DNA from: Avena insularis
Taxonomy: Eukaryota > Streptophyta > Magnoliopsida > Poales > Poaceae
Reading direction: 5' to 3'
Length of the DNA: 64,000 nt
NCBI GenBank assembly: GCA_023614405.1
Contig: CM042686.1
Span: forward strand, 470,302,740 to 470,366,739
The translations under genes were made by a program, and so were the position numbers. Under the pieces are notes generated by a model. The model was not told the origin of the DNA. It did not search any database and saw only the letters and a program-made list of their open reading frames with translations. This document shows, in pieces, positions 12,085 to 24,417 of the stretch. The number at the start of each line of letters is the position of its first letter. Position 1 is the first letter of the stretch.

Positions 12085-12089
12085 CTCAT

Positions 12090-13411
12090 AACTCTGAAGG
12101 ACGAAGGCTTCAGAGCCGACGAGCGAGAGAGGAGAACGGGAGGTGGATGAAGCAGGCAGAGGGTGCGCTCCTTATGTTGGGAATGCGCCGAATCCTGCCA
12201 ACAAAAGAGGGTGATGTCGCGTCTGATCCCGTCTCCAGTAGAAAGGACGGTTTGGTCGTTTTCAGATAGTTCCTCTCGTTTTCTTGCTTTCCTCTCCCTG
12301 GTTCAGGAAATTCGTTTTGCATACCAAGATGAGTCTTCGATATTATTGCCACTCCTTCGCTGTGTGGCTGTGTTTCGACGCTCTCCCTTCCGCGTATTGG
12401 GATGATATATACAAGGTGATGCACTGCAAAAACTCATGAAGTTTAAAGCCGTGGTTTTACCATGGCTGGACAAGCGAGAATGAGCAAAATGTATTTTTTT
12501 TAATCTGAGGATTAGAGATGAAAACACTCACTATCACTCCAAATTTCTTTATTTTGTATGCTATAATGTGCACTGTAACAAATGCGAGATTTTTCTTTGG
12601 AATTTAAAGAAGGATAACATGTGTACGTATGGTCCATGAGTGTGTGAGCCGTGAGAGTGTTGGGTCGTCTCTATCTTCGTCCACTGACTCCCTTGCGTAG
12701 CGTGGAAACAGAGTGTGTTCGTGTAGGATGGAACAGTCTCTTAAATGAAGGCAAATTGTCCATGACCTATATTGATTTCGATATTAGTTGACGAGCGAGC
12801 TCCACTGGTGTTTAGCACGTACGCTACGCTTTCGAACCGACAGTGTTCGTTCCAACAAACACTGGTTTACTTTCGCCCAGCTTGGTGTGGTGATACGAGT
12901 CCATGTGATAATGTAATGAGAAATGCTACACCTACGGAATATTTTTTATGGAGAATTGTCTTACTGAATGATGTGGCTGCAGCGGGTTTGTTGCAAATCA
13001 GTTTGTCCCCATGATTTCAGGCCTGCGATGGATCCACAGCTCTCCACTTCATTCCGTAACAATTTTTTGTAATTAGTTGCCTGTAATCTAATTGTTTTCT
13101 TTTTATCAAAAGAAATGGACCGTTTTTTATTGGTTAACTAAATTAAATACATGACACAGAATAATAACCAAATATGCTGATGTTTTCTAATAAAGCTGAA
13201 ATTTATAACAAGATTCTCCAAAGTCATCATCACTAACTTCACATTTTGTAACTCAACGTTTTTCATTGCAGCTCTTGTGAAGAAACTCCACAAGACCACT
13301 TGGGCCAATTGGACTAACCTTAAAGGTATCGAGGGTGTTGCATGAGCAATTCAGCTCAATAGGTGATCTGTACGATCAATGCACTCATTGTGGTCGAGGA
13401 CATACCTTGTC
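12090..13411. other. Upstream region of the HMA gene and unassigned sequence
   Basis: The pyrimidine-rich stretch at about 12090-12160 (minus strand) suits a 5' UTR. The rest is AT-rich, with no gene or element recognised. Confidence 0.4.
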
Positions 13412-13628
13412 CTGGTATTGTCGATGAGTACGCCACAGGGGATCCTCATATGCGTGTTTAGAGAGGTGCGGGAAAGGCGGCGAGTTGGCGAGTTCAAGGT
13501 AATACAGTTTACCTAGGTTCAGATCCTTACCTAGGAGGGTAGGTGAGAGAGCGCCCTCCCGCCGCCCGCCACTCCGGCGGCGGCGTCCACTGCCCCACGC
13601 CGGCGGCGCAGGAGGCCTCCCAGACGCC

Positions 13629-16600
13629 ATGGCTTCCTCCTCGCAAGCCCCTTCCCCCTCCCTCTCCACCCCCACCTCCTCCCAGGCGCGGCGGTGGGCG
13701 GAATACACCGACGACGAAGACGGCGAGCTCTCTCCCTGGTCCTACTGCGAGGTCCTCCGCAGCGGCACCCCCTCGCCGGCGGCTCGCCAGGCCTCGCCAG
13801 CGAAGTCATCGACCCCGGTCCCTACCAGCGCCTCCCGAGCCGCTCCACCTAGGACGGCTCTGACTCCGCCAAGGACGGCCCCGGTGGCAGGAGTGGGCCG
13901 CGGTGGTGAGCCGCGTGGGGAGAAGGGCATGTGGCTGCACGTGGGTGGGCGGAAGAGGCGGCGTGGCGGAGGTGCCGAGCTCCTTGCGCTTCACATCCGC
14001 GACGACCTGCCGGCGAACCTGGCGGGCTGCTGCTTCAACTGCTTGAGGACGTGTCATATTTCGAAAGATTGCACCTTTGAGACTGTTTGCCTCCGGTGCG
14101 GGGAAGAGGGTCATCACGCCCGCGACTGCCCGGAGAGGCGGGGCGGGCGGCTGTGGCCAGGGCCACGACGTGCCGGCGAGCAGCATCCTCGGGGAGATCG
14201 GGCGCCCGGGGGGCGCGCGCGCCTGGCCCAATGGCGCCTCCAAGGGAAGTGGGGCGCGAGTTCGGGGGCGCGCGTGAGGCTGATGGGCGCCGTGGAATCA
14301 TCCAGGACAGAATCGGCAGCCACATCCGGCCGGCAGCGTCGGCTCCATCGTCTGAGCCTTCTCCAGCAGGCGGCGCCTTCCGAGTTCCGGTGCGGTAGCT
14401 CCTGGGGGTGCGGCACCCTCCACCCCTCCCCCATCCCAGTTCCGTTGGCTCCAGATGGGTGGGGCGCGAGGAAGGATCGGTCGTCTCCCAGGGCGGCGAC
14501 GACACGCATGGTGGTGGCCAGGGCGCGAGGGACAGCCACGGGCATGGCTCTCTCTTCGAGCAGGCAAGGCCTGTAGGCCGTGAGGTGCGCGGTGCTTGCG
14601 TGGAGCCAAGCGGCCATGGTGCGCTCGGGCATGCAGATGGCCAGGGCGAGAGCGGCGTGCGCAGGGAGCACGGCGTCTAGGACGGGCATGACGGTCGCGC
14701 CGGTCGCGGTGAGCGACGTGGAGATCCTGGGCGTGTAGAGCCCGGGCATGGACGGAGTGTCTCCTCACCTCGGCACGGCACACAGGATGGGCACGGTGAC
14801 CGAGCCGGCCGTGGCGAGCGGCATGCAAGCCATGGGCATGGGGCGCCCGGGCGTGAAGGTAACCTGCGGTCCGAACCCCAGCGCGAGCTCTCCCCTGCCC
14901 CTGCCATCGAGGCCGTCATCATACCGCGCTCGGCAGAGATCGCCGCGGCGAAGGACGCGCTCAGGTGGGCATTGGTTGGTTTTGTCTCCGAACAAAGGGC
15001 CAATGTGCCGCTGATCGAGGGCGGGGCGACAGTGGCAGCGCATGTTCCGCGGGCAGATGACAACTTCTCGGTTCACCGCTCGTGGCCCGCGGACTTCATG
15101 TTTGTCTGCAGCAGCCGCCAGGTTCATGACGATGTGATGGCCGCTGGCCTCGTGGACGGGAGAGGTTTCTCCCTTTGTTTTTGCCCTGGAACCAGCAGCT
15201 TCAAGTGGTCCGGCGACCTCTTTGTTTCCGTGCGCACCTCGAGCTTACGGGAATCCGGGCGCACGCCTGGAACCGATCCACCGTGGTGGCCCTGCTCAGA
15301 TCAGTGGCGTGGGTGGAGCGATTGGGCGTGTCGACGGCCAGTCGCGAGGACCTCGGCCGTTTCCAGGTGGTGGCATGGATCGACGACCCCGAGATTTTGT
15401 CGCGTGAGAAATCCCTGCTCATCGAGGAGCTTGATGACTTGATGGAGGAGGACAAGGGTCTAGTGCTGCCCGGCGATGCGCTGATCCTGCTAGAGAAATT
15501 CATGTTGTGGTACGTGATCAAGCTCTGGCTGGTCTGAGCGAAGGATATGGCTTTGGGTGGTGACGGCCCGACGCCTGGAGGTGGGGAAGACGATGGCTCT
15601 GATGTTGGTGAGGGCGGCGGCATGGATGTTAGGTGCGGTGGTGGCCATGAGAGGGGATCGTGCAGCCGCAGGGGCTCTAGTAGACCCAGTAGACCGAGGG
15701 ATGCAGGAGATCACGTGGATCATCGTCATCATTCCTCCGGTGTAAGTTGGAGCGGAAGCCGCCGCGTACCGTTAACTCGCCGGTGGATGTCCTGCCATGG
15801 CCGGAGGTGGAGGATGAAGATCACGATGAGGTCGACAAGGACGACGCTGGTGGGGCCCGCCTGGATCTGCTGTCGGCCGATAAGATGAGGAAGCTACGGG
15901 ACCGGGCTCGCGTCACGGCAGCTGCTTTTGAACGAGTCCGGAGTGTCTCACCGCCAGCATGGATGGTGGCCCAGGGTTGCCTGCCTCGAGATCTTCTCCT
16001 GCTCGGGCCCAGGTGGACCGTTCGCTGCATCGTGCCAAGGATCAGGCTGTTGAGGAAGAGCCCACCACCTCATCGACTGGGAAGGAGTCGGCCGGTATGT
16101 TGGACCACGTCTCCTCCCGCGCAGGATTTCCTGCCTCGGTGGATGCCCACCTCTCGTCTCCTGGGAAAACGCTAGGGCCAGGTTTGGTTTTTGAATCGAG
16201 CGGGGTCTTTTCCTTCCCTGAGCACCAAAGTGGAGCGTGCCAGCTTTCCTCACCAGGGTTGTTGTTGCATGTGGACCTTTCATCTGATGCGAACTAGCAG
16301 CCATCTCCTGACCAGTTGGGCTCCCCACGATTAGTCCTCGACGTGTTGGATGTTTTTCTGTCCATCTCTCCTTGGTGGATAACGGCTCGAGCCAGCAGCA
16401 AGGGCCCATGGACGGGCTGCCAGTTGAGACGCCCGCGCCTTCGCAAGACTCTACTACTTTTCGTGGGGCCTGCAAGATGCCGATCAACTCCGTGCTTATC
16501 CAACCGGTGGCCAAGCGATGCCGAAACAAGAAGAAGTACGTGGGGCCGGTGAGGAGGAGTGGGCGGATCCAGGGCTGGTTTGCCCCTGGCACGCTGATCC

Positions 16601-16790
16601 GGCAGCAGCAGCGTACCCTCATCACCAGGCTGGGGATTGCCCGGGTGGTGACGAGGCATTGGACGCCTACCTAGACCTGTTCGCGAGACCCCTACGCCAG
16701 CAACACATTGATGTGGCCCTTAGCCTATTCGGCTGGATGCCATATGCCTTGCCCCTGTGCGACGATGCACCAGTGGAGTGCCTAGTCTGA
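13629..16790 (+). pseudogene. LINE ORF1 (gag-like, zinc-knuckle RNA-binding protein), broken
   Basis: The first frame starts at 13629 with a Ser/Pro-rich N-terminus. It has two CCHC knuckles at residues 135-148 (C-x2-C-x4-H-x4-C) and 154-167, typical of ORF1 of plant L1 elements that package their own RNA. The frame is lost near 14140. Later pieces read in other frames. The one at about 15100-15535 resembles the conserved ORF1 middle domain (GIRAHAWN, then VERLGVSTASREDLGRF). Bases 15540-16790 hold only short, shifted pieces of the C-terminal part. ORF1 is therefore non-functional. Confidence 0.7.
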
Positions 16791-16849
16791 GTTTGTCTTC
16801 CCCGACCTCGAGCTGCTTTCCCTCCAGACTTTCGCTATAATAAGTCAAG

Positions 16850-19800
16850 ATGGATGACCCGGACTTCTGTATTGGTATTTGGAATGTGCGTGGATTGAAT
16901 TCCCCGGCTCGACGCCTTGCTGTCTCTCGTGTCCTGGTGCCCTCCAGGGCTGTGGTGGTTTATTTACAGGAAACCAAGATGGCGGTCATCACAGACCGCA
17001 TGGTGAGGGAGTGCCTTGATGCATCCTTCGATAAATTCTTCTTCCTGCTAGCAGATGGGACTCGTGGAGGGATCTTGCTCGCCTGGTAGTCTAGCCTGGT
17101 TTCTGTGACCCACCCGCACCTTTCCAATAACGCAATCACAACCCGTATCTCGACGAGTGTGGATCATAGCTGGTGGTTCACTGGCTTTTATGGACCTCAA
17201 CGTGAGGACGATAAAAGGGCCTTCCTCCAAGAGCTTCAGGATATCCGGGACCTTCACGTTGGTCCGTGGATCGTTGCTGGCGATTTCAACCTCATAATCA
17301 ACCCCGAGGACAAGGACCAGGGGCCCCTCCACCGCCGCATGATGGCCAGGTTCAAACGTACCCTTGCGCTGCTGGAGCTCAAGGAGCTATACCTAAACGG
17401 GTGCATATTCACTTGGACAAATGAGCGGGTACAACCGACCATGGAGAGGCTTGACAGGGTGTTCGTGACGGTGGATTGGGAAGTGTGTTATCCAGATGCC
17501 TTCCTGTCAGTGTTGTCATCTGGACCATCTGATCACTGTCCCCTGCTACTTTTCCTAGCCCCAGACTGCAGCGCGGGCGTCGTTTCCAGTTCTAGTCCTT
17601 TTGGCCCAATGTGGATGGTTTCATGGAAGTAGTTCAAGAAGCTTGGGCCTTGCAGCCATGGGATCCCAGCCCATTCAAAAGGCTCGACTCTAAGCTAAGA
17701 GCCGTGGAAAAAAGGCTCTCAGCATGGAGTTCCAGATTCATTAACAATGTCAAAATGTAGATTCTGTTGGCCACGGAGTTAATCCTTCGCTTCGACGTAG
17801 CCATGGAGAGTAGGCAGCTCTCACCTGAGGAGCATGGGTTGCAGTGTTTGCTCAAAAAGAAGCTCCTGGGACTTGAGAATGCTAGCTCGGCAGAGATCGA
17901 GGATCATTTGGCTTTGGGAGGGGGACGCATGCACACGTTTCTTCCACACCCACACTAGCCATCGTAGGTGGAAAAACTTCATCAGCCACCTTCTTGTGGA
18001 CAATGCCTGGATATCAGAGCATGAGGATAAGGCTGAGGCCATGGACCGTTTCTTCGAAGATCTATTGGTGACTTCGGGTGACTGAACTTTCTCACTTGAC
18101 CTGGATTTCCTTGGACTGCAGTCGGCGAACCTGCGGCACCTGGACGTCGAATTTTCAGAGGAGGAAGTGCTGGAAGCCATTAGAGGGATGCCGTTGGACA
18201 AGTGCCCTAGGCCGAACAGTTTCTCCACCTGTTTTTTCATGACCTGCTGGAGCATCATTAGAATTGATGACATGGATGCTATCAACTCGCTCTCTAGGTG
18301 AGACTACCGGGGCTTTGGGGCGATCAATGGAGCCGTGATCTCGCTCTTGCCCAAGAAGCCGGGCGCGGAAGAAGTGCTGGATTACTGCCCAATTAGCCTG
18401 ATTCACGGAATTGCTAAGTGGGTGGCCAAGGTGATCACGAACAGGGTGGCGCCGGTTCTCCCGCAGCTGGTGGGGGTACATCAGAGTGCATTTGTGCGTG
18501 GAAGATGCCTACATGACAACTTCATGATGGTACAAGGGAAAGCTCGCAAGCTTCACACCAGCAAGACCCCAACTATGCTCCTAAAGCTGGACATCACGAA
18601 GGCCTTCAATATTGTGGACTGGGCTTTTCTCTTAGAAGTCCTGAGGAAGCTTGGCTTCGAGGAGCGTCTCCTGTCGTGCATCTGTGCTCTGCTCTCCACG
18701 GCCACGACACGTGTCCTGATGAATGGCTACCCCGGGGCAAAGGTGGCCAACAGGCGTGGACTCTGGCACGGGGAACCACTCTCCTCACAGTTGTTCATCC
18801 TAATCATGGAGGTATTTCATTTGATGATTGTGAAAGCTGAAAGTCTGGGCCTTCTCACCAGGCTTGCAGCCACAGAACTCCAACACCGAACCTCGATCTA
18901 TGCAGATGATGTGGTCACCTTCCTACGGCCAGCAGGAATGGACTTCCAGGTGATCTCCGGGATCATCGAGGACTTCGGCGCAGCGTCAGGTCTACGGACC
19001 AATTTTGACAAGTGCTCGGCAAGCCTGATACGATGCTCCGCTGAGGATAGGGACCTAGTCTCCCGAGAGCTACAATGCCCAATCATGCCTTTCCCACTCT
19101 GCTACCTGGGGCTGCCGCTCTCCCTGTGAAAGCCTTCCACAGCGTAGCTCCATTCCCTCGTCGACCCGGTGGCAGCCAAACTTCCATCATGGAAAGCCTC
19201 CGTGCTTAACAGAGGAGGGTGTCTCGAGATGATAAACACAATGCTTTCGGCCATCCCAATTTTTGCCATGATGTCCCTCGACATTCCCATAGAAATCATC
19301 ATTGCCATTGAGAAGATCTTAAGGGGTTTCCTCTAGAATGGGAGGAAAGACGTCCATGGTGGCCACTATCTTGTAGCATGGGATAGGGTGTGCATGCCCA
19401 AGGAACGAGGAGGGCTTGGCATCCCTAACTTGCGACTCATGAACATCGCGCTCAGGGCAAGATGGCTATGGTTGAAGCGAGTTGAGGTGGACAGGCCTTG
19501 GCACGGTCTCAACATCCGAGTTCTAGTGTGCTCATGAGCTTGGCGGTCTCGATGTCTTGGCCGGGGATGGAGCCGCCACCCTCTTCTGGTCTGATAAATG
19601 GTTGCCATGTGGATGGATCAAGGACGTGGCACCGAACCTCTTCGCGGTAGTCCCAGCAAACGCGATCTCGACATGCCGGGTGCGCGAGGGCCTGGGCGGG
19701 GCCTGGCTACATGATGTCCCCCCTGACCTAAGCGCGGCGTCCATCAGAGAGCTTCTGGAGGTGGCAGACCGGCTGGAGGAGATTACCCTGACAAAAGGGA

Positions 19801-20061
19801 CACATGATGTTTTCAAGTGGAGCTGGGACCCCACCGACTGCTACACCGTGAAGTCTTGCTACAAAGCCATGTTTCTGGGTCGGACATCGATGGCTGGAGC
19901 ACTACAAATCTGGCGCTCTCGAGCCCCCGCCAGCTGCAAGATCTCGCTTTGGCTTGCAGTGCGGAATAGATATTGGACGGCCGATAGGCTGCGTCGTCGT
20001 GGGCTAGATCACCTGGAGGCATGCCCTTTCAGCGACCAATGTGGAGAGACTATCGACCATC
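16850..20061 (+). pseudogene. LINE ORF2 (endonuclease/reverse transcriptase), broken, 5' part
   Basis: The APE-type endonuclease begins at 16850 (IGIWNVRGLNSP, QETK). After an in-frame TAG at 17087-17089 it continues with GDFN and SDHCPLL, the expected catalytic motifs. A frameshift near 17600 and more stops to about 18300 follow. Reverse transcriptase is readable at 18335-19129, with LKLDITKAFN (motif A) and IYADDVV (motif C). Further in-frame stops lie at 19129 and about 19335. A zf-RVT region is readable at 19557-20061, ending GETIDHL, where a solo LTR interrupts it. This enzyme would nick the target and copy the element RNA in place, but this copy is inactive. Confidence 0.8.
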
Positions 20062-20718
20062 TGTCAACACCCGGATTTTTAATCCCAGATGCCTGTTATG
20101 CCATACATCACAATCCTAGGATTACCATTTTTGCGAGACATAGTAGATTGGATATCACAGTACATCATCCATTACAAACCATAATAAGGTCGTACACAAA
20201 TAAAGGATCTCATGATCCTGTCTTAATACAAACAAGAAGCTAAGTAATAAGCATAGCAGTGGGCTCCATCTTCAGTGTCATAGGCAATGCTGACGATGGG
20301 AGACGATCCTAGTTGTTGTAGACGTCCTGTTGTCCATCTTCCTGATAGTCCTCCTCATAGTATGGCCACAGGAATAGCCAGGGACAAAGCCATGAGTACT
20401 CTTTAAGTACTCGCAAACTATCACTAACAAGTAAGGTAGTTCTAGTAGGAATCCTAAGCACTAAGTTTATTTGCAAAAAGCCAGATTTATCTAAACTGAG
20501 TTCAGAAGTAAAGAAAACTAAGTAAAATGTTCTAAATCACTTTAAGTTGGGAACCTAGTTTTCATAGTCACAACCCTGTTGTGGTCAAGTCAAAATCATA
20601 GTTCACTTCACAAGTCATTTTGAAAACATCTAACGACGGAACAGTATGGCCACTCCAACTCTCCATGACCGCGGACGCGGCTATTCGAATAGTTTGACAC
20701 TCTACAGAGGTGGTACAC

Positions 20719-22310
20719 GGATACGTTGCAAACATATCCATAATTTTTGATGTTCCATGCTTAGTTTTATCTACTTTCTTATGTTTTGCCACACTTTGGA
20801 GTGCTTTTCATATGATTTCTGGGACTAACCTATTAACAACAGCCACAATGCCAACTGCCTATTTTCTGCTGTTTTTGGTTCCAGGAAAGTTAGAAAATGA
20901 ATATTGTCGGAATTGGACGGGACAAAAGCCAAAGTCAGTTTTTCACCGAGAGACACCTAGAGCCAGAATACGAGACGGAGAGGGGCTGGGGCCCGGCCAC
21001 ACCACCTGGCCGCGCGGCCAGGCCTGGCCCGCGCCAGGGGGTGGTCTGGCCGCCACAGACACCCCCTCGGCCTCTCCTTCCGCCTATATATTGCCTCTGA
21101 TATAGAAACCCTAGGTACCCGATCAAAATTCCACGAAAGAGTCTGTAGCCACCGTCATCTCCATCCCTAGATCGGGAGGGATCTGAAGCACTTCCCAGCA
21201 CCCTACCGGAGAGGGGAATTTACCCTGGAGGCCTTCTTCATCACCATGTAAGCCTTCGGTGTGATGCGCGAGTAGTTCATCTCTGTACTAAGGGTCCATG
21301 TAGTAGATAGATGGCTGGTTCTCCTCCTTTGTGCTATCATGTTTAGATCTTGTGAGCTTCGTTCATGATCAAGATCATCTATTTGTAATTCTGCATGTTG
21401 TGTTTGCGGGGATCCGATGGATACTGAGATGCTATTTCAGATTGATTATTGATTCTATCATGTCTTTGTTATTTGTGATCTTGCATGCTTTCCATTGTTA
21501 GTAGCTATCTTGGCCAAGTAAATGCTAGCAACTCCAAGAGTTAGTATTTATGCTCGATAGTGGGTTCATGCCTCTAGTAATCTGGGGAAGTGACGGAAAT
21601 CTCTAAGGTACTAGATGTGATGTTGCTACTAGGGAGAAAACAATAATCCTTTGTTCATAGAACAATCGTATTGTTTACTTTACACGCAATTCGTAATGCA
21701 ATTATCCGTTGCTTGCAACTTAATACTGGAGGGGGTTTGGATGATAACTTGAAGGTGGATTATTAGTCATAGAGGCAGTTGGATGGCGGTCTATGTATAA
21801 TGTTGTAATGCCCAATCGAATCTCAAAGGAGTCAACATGAGTAGTATATGCTTGTATGCTTTCTCGATGTTTGTCAATTTCCCCGCTGTAATTTGTTCAC
21901 CCAACATGTTATCTATCTTAAGGAGAGCCACCTCTAGTGAACTATGGACCCCGGTCCTTTCTTTTACTATCAATCTACAATCAACTGCTTACTGTTTTGT
22001 GTTTACTTTCTGCAAACTATTACTTTCTTCCACTCGATACGTTTAATCCTTTGTTTTCAGCAAAACCGGTGAGATTGACAACCTCATCGCAAGTTGGGGA
22101 CAGTGTTCTGTGGTTGTGTTGTGGTGTCTCCACATTGTTGGCGGCATGTAGTGCGTCCTGCCAAAGTTCAGCTAGCTACACCTTTGGGGTGTTTCCTTGC
22201 TCCTACTGGATTGATAACCTTGGTTTCATAACTAAGGGAAACTTACTGCTGTGCTCATCATACCTTCCTCTTGGGGTTCCCCAATGAGCTCGTTAGTACG
22301 CGAGTCAGGA
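20719..22310 (+). repeat. 5' LTR of the family A element (1,592 bp)
   Basis: It begins GGATACGTTGC, where the 3' copy has TGATACGTTGC, and ends GAGTCAGGA, where the 3' copy has GAGTCAGCA. Both terminal dinucleotides have mutated since insertion. Confidence 0.85.
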
Positions 22311-22320
22311 AGTATTTTTC

Positions 22321-22338
22321 TGGCGCCTTTGCTAGGGA
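22321..22338 (+). other. tRNA-Asp-type primer-binding site of family A
   Basis: TGGCGCCTTTGCTAGGGA starts 10 bp after the 5' LTR. It is a slightly mutated form of the TGGCGCCGTTGCCGGGGA site used by Athila-type gypsy elements, which is intact in the copy at 37736-37753. Confidence 0.75.
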
Positions 22339-22500
22339 GTCAAGGGCATCTTCATAAGGGGAGTCCCTCATAACCAATCTCTTTACTTTGTTATTTTTGT
22401 TTTGCTTAGTTTCTTTTTTCTTTGTTTTCTTGTTTCTTTATCAAAAACACACAAAAAAATAGTTTTACAAGTTTGCTTTCTTTATTAAAAACAAAAAAAT

Positions 22501-24417
22501 GACTACTCTTGAAAACACTAAGTTGTGTGACTTCACTAGCACCAACAACAATGATTTTATGAGCACACCTATTGCTCCACCTGTTCCTGAAGCTACTTTC
22601 TTTGAGATAAAACCTGCTTTACTCAATCTTGTTATGAGAGAACAATTTTCTGGTATTGGTAATGAAGATGATGCAGCCCATCTAAATAACTTTGTTGAAC
22701 TTTGTGAGATGCAAAAGCATAGGGATATAGATAGAGATATTATCAAGCTTAAATTGTTTCCTTTCTCTTTGAGAGGAAAAGCTAAAGAATGGTTGAATTC
22801 CCTAACTAGGAATAGTATTGATTCTTGGACTAAATGCAAATATGCTTTTATTGGAAAATATTATCCTCCTGCGAAGATTATATCTATGAGAAGTGAAATA
22901 ATGAAGTTTAAACAATCTGATAATGAACATGTTGCTCAAGCTTAGGAAAGAATGAAATCTTTGGTAAAGAATTGTCCCACTCATGGACTGACTGCTTGGA
23001 TTCATCCAAACTTTTTATGCAGGATTGAACTATTCTTCAAGGAACCTATTGGATTCTGCTGCTGGAGGTACCTTTATGACCATTACTTTGGGTGCTACAA
23101 CAAAGCTTCTGGATAATATGATGGTTAACTACTCCGAATGGCATACTGAAAGAGCTCCACAAGGTAAGAAGGTAAATTTTGTTGAGGAAACCTCCTCCTT
23201 GAGTGATAAGATTGATGTTATTATGTCTATGCTTGTTAATGGGAAAGCCCATATTGATCCAAATCATGTTCCCTTAGCCTCTTTGGTTGCTCAAGAAGAG
23301 CAAGTTGATGTGAACTTTATAAGAAAAAATAATTTTAGCAACAATGCCTATAGGAATAATTTTGGTAACAACAATTATAAGCCATATCCTCCCAACAATG
23401 GTAATGCTTATGGAAATTCCTACAACAACAATAGGAGTGCTCCCTCTGAACTTGAAGTTGTGCTTAAAGACTTTATTAGTAAACAAACTGCTTTCAATAA
23501 AACTATTGAGGAAAAACTCTCTAATGCTAAAAGAAATATAGCATCTTTGGCTAAAGCTCAATCTTCTTTGAATAAAATGGCTGCTAAACCTGAAACTATT
23601 GATAATCCCTTTGCTGCTACTAATGCCATGCAAGTAAGAATTGATGAAAATGTTAGACTATTAGCTGAATTGCATGCTAAGTGGGAAAGAGAAGATGAAA
23701 TTGCTAGAAACATTAGTGTTTCTACTATCACTACCACTAGTGTTGAGGCTAGCAATAGCTCTAATACTCTAGATGATAATTATGATTTTGATCTTGAGGT
23801 TGCAACATCCCTAAAGTTATTAAGTTCCTACAAAAGCTTGCTAAAAGTCCTAATGCTAGTGCTATGAATATGGCCTTTACAAAACACATTACTGATGCTC
23901 TCATAAAGATTAAAGAAGAAAATATGAAACATAAAGCTTCTATTCCTATAAAACAAGAAGATGGTTGGGAACCCATCATTAATATGAAAGTGAATGATTT
24001 TGACTTCAAAGCTTTATGTGATCTTGATAGTAGTGTTTCTATTATGCCTAGAAGGATTTATGATATGCTTGATTTGTCACCACTTGAAGATTGTTATTTG
24101 AATGTCCCACTTGATGATAATGCTAAAAAGAAACTCATGGGAGTATTAATGATGTTCTTATTATGGTTAACAATGCCTATGTCCTCGTTGATTTCTATGT
24201 TTTGGATGTTGAATGCAATGCTTCTTGTCCTATTATTTTGGGAAGACCTTTTCTTAGAACTGTTGGTGCCATTATTGATATGAAAGAAGGCACCATTAAA
24301 TATCAACTCCCACTCAAGAAAGGTATAGAACACTTCCCTAAGAAGAGAGAGAAGATTTCTTTGCCTCCTATGAAAACAAAATTTGCTCTTAATGCTTCTT
24401 CATTTGAGAACACTTGA
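22501..24417 (+). pseudogene. Gag-protease region of the family A element, broken
   Basis: The start is Met at 22501. The first 148 codons match the plant Retrotrans_gag domain (LKLFPFSLRGKAKEWL, then SIDSWTKC). A TAG at 22943-22945 ends this frame. Gag continues in another frame at 23025-23867, with an Asn/Tyr-rich linker and a likely coiled stretch (ISKQTAFNKTIEEKL). A frameshift leads to an aspartic-protease-like domain at 23864-24140, where ALCDLDSSVSIMPRRIY stands for the usual LxDxGSS active site. A last frameshift gives ILGRPFLRTVGAIID to the stop at 24415. Capsid assembly and polyprotein cleavage were the likely roles. No polymerase follows. Confidence 0.8.

Noticed and set aside
13401..13411. 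CATACCTTGTC as a confirmed LINE target duplication with CATCCTTGTC at 32002
   Set aside because: It needs a one-base gap and is short, so it was used only as a tentative 5' limit.
14035..15127. Many long minus-strand frames in the LINE
   Set aside because: High GC makes stop codons rare. The recognisable zinc knuckles, endonuclease and reverse transcriptase are all on the plus strand.
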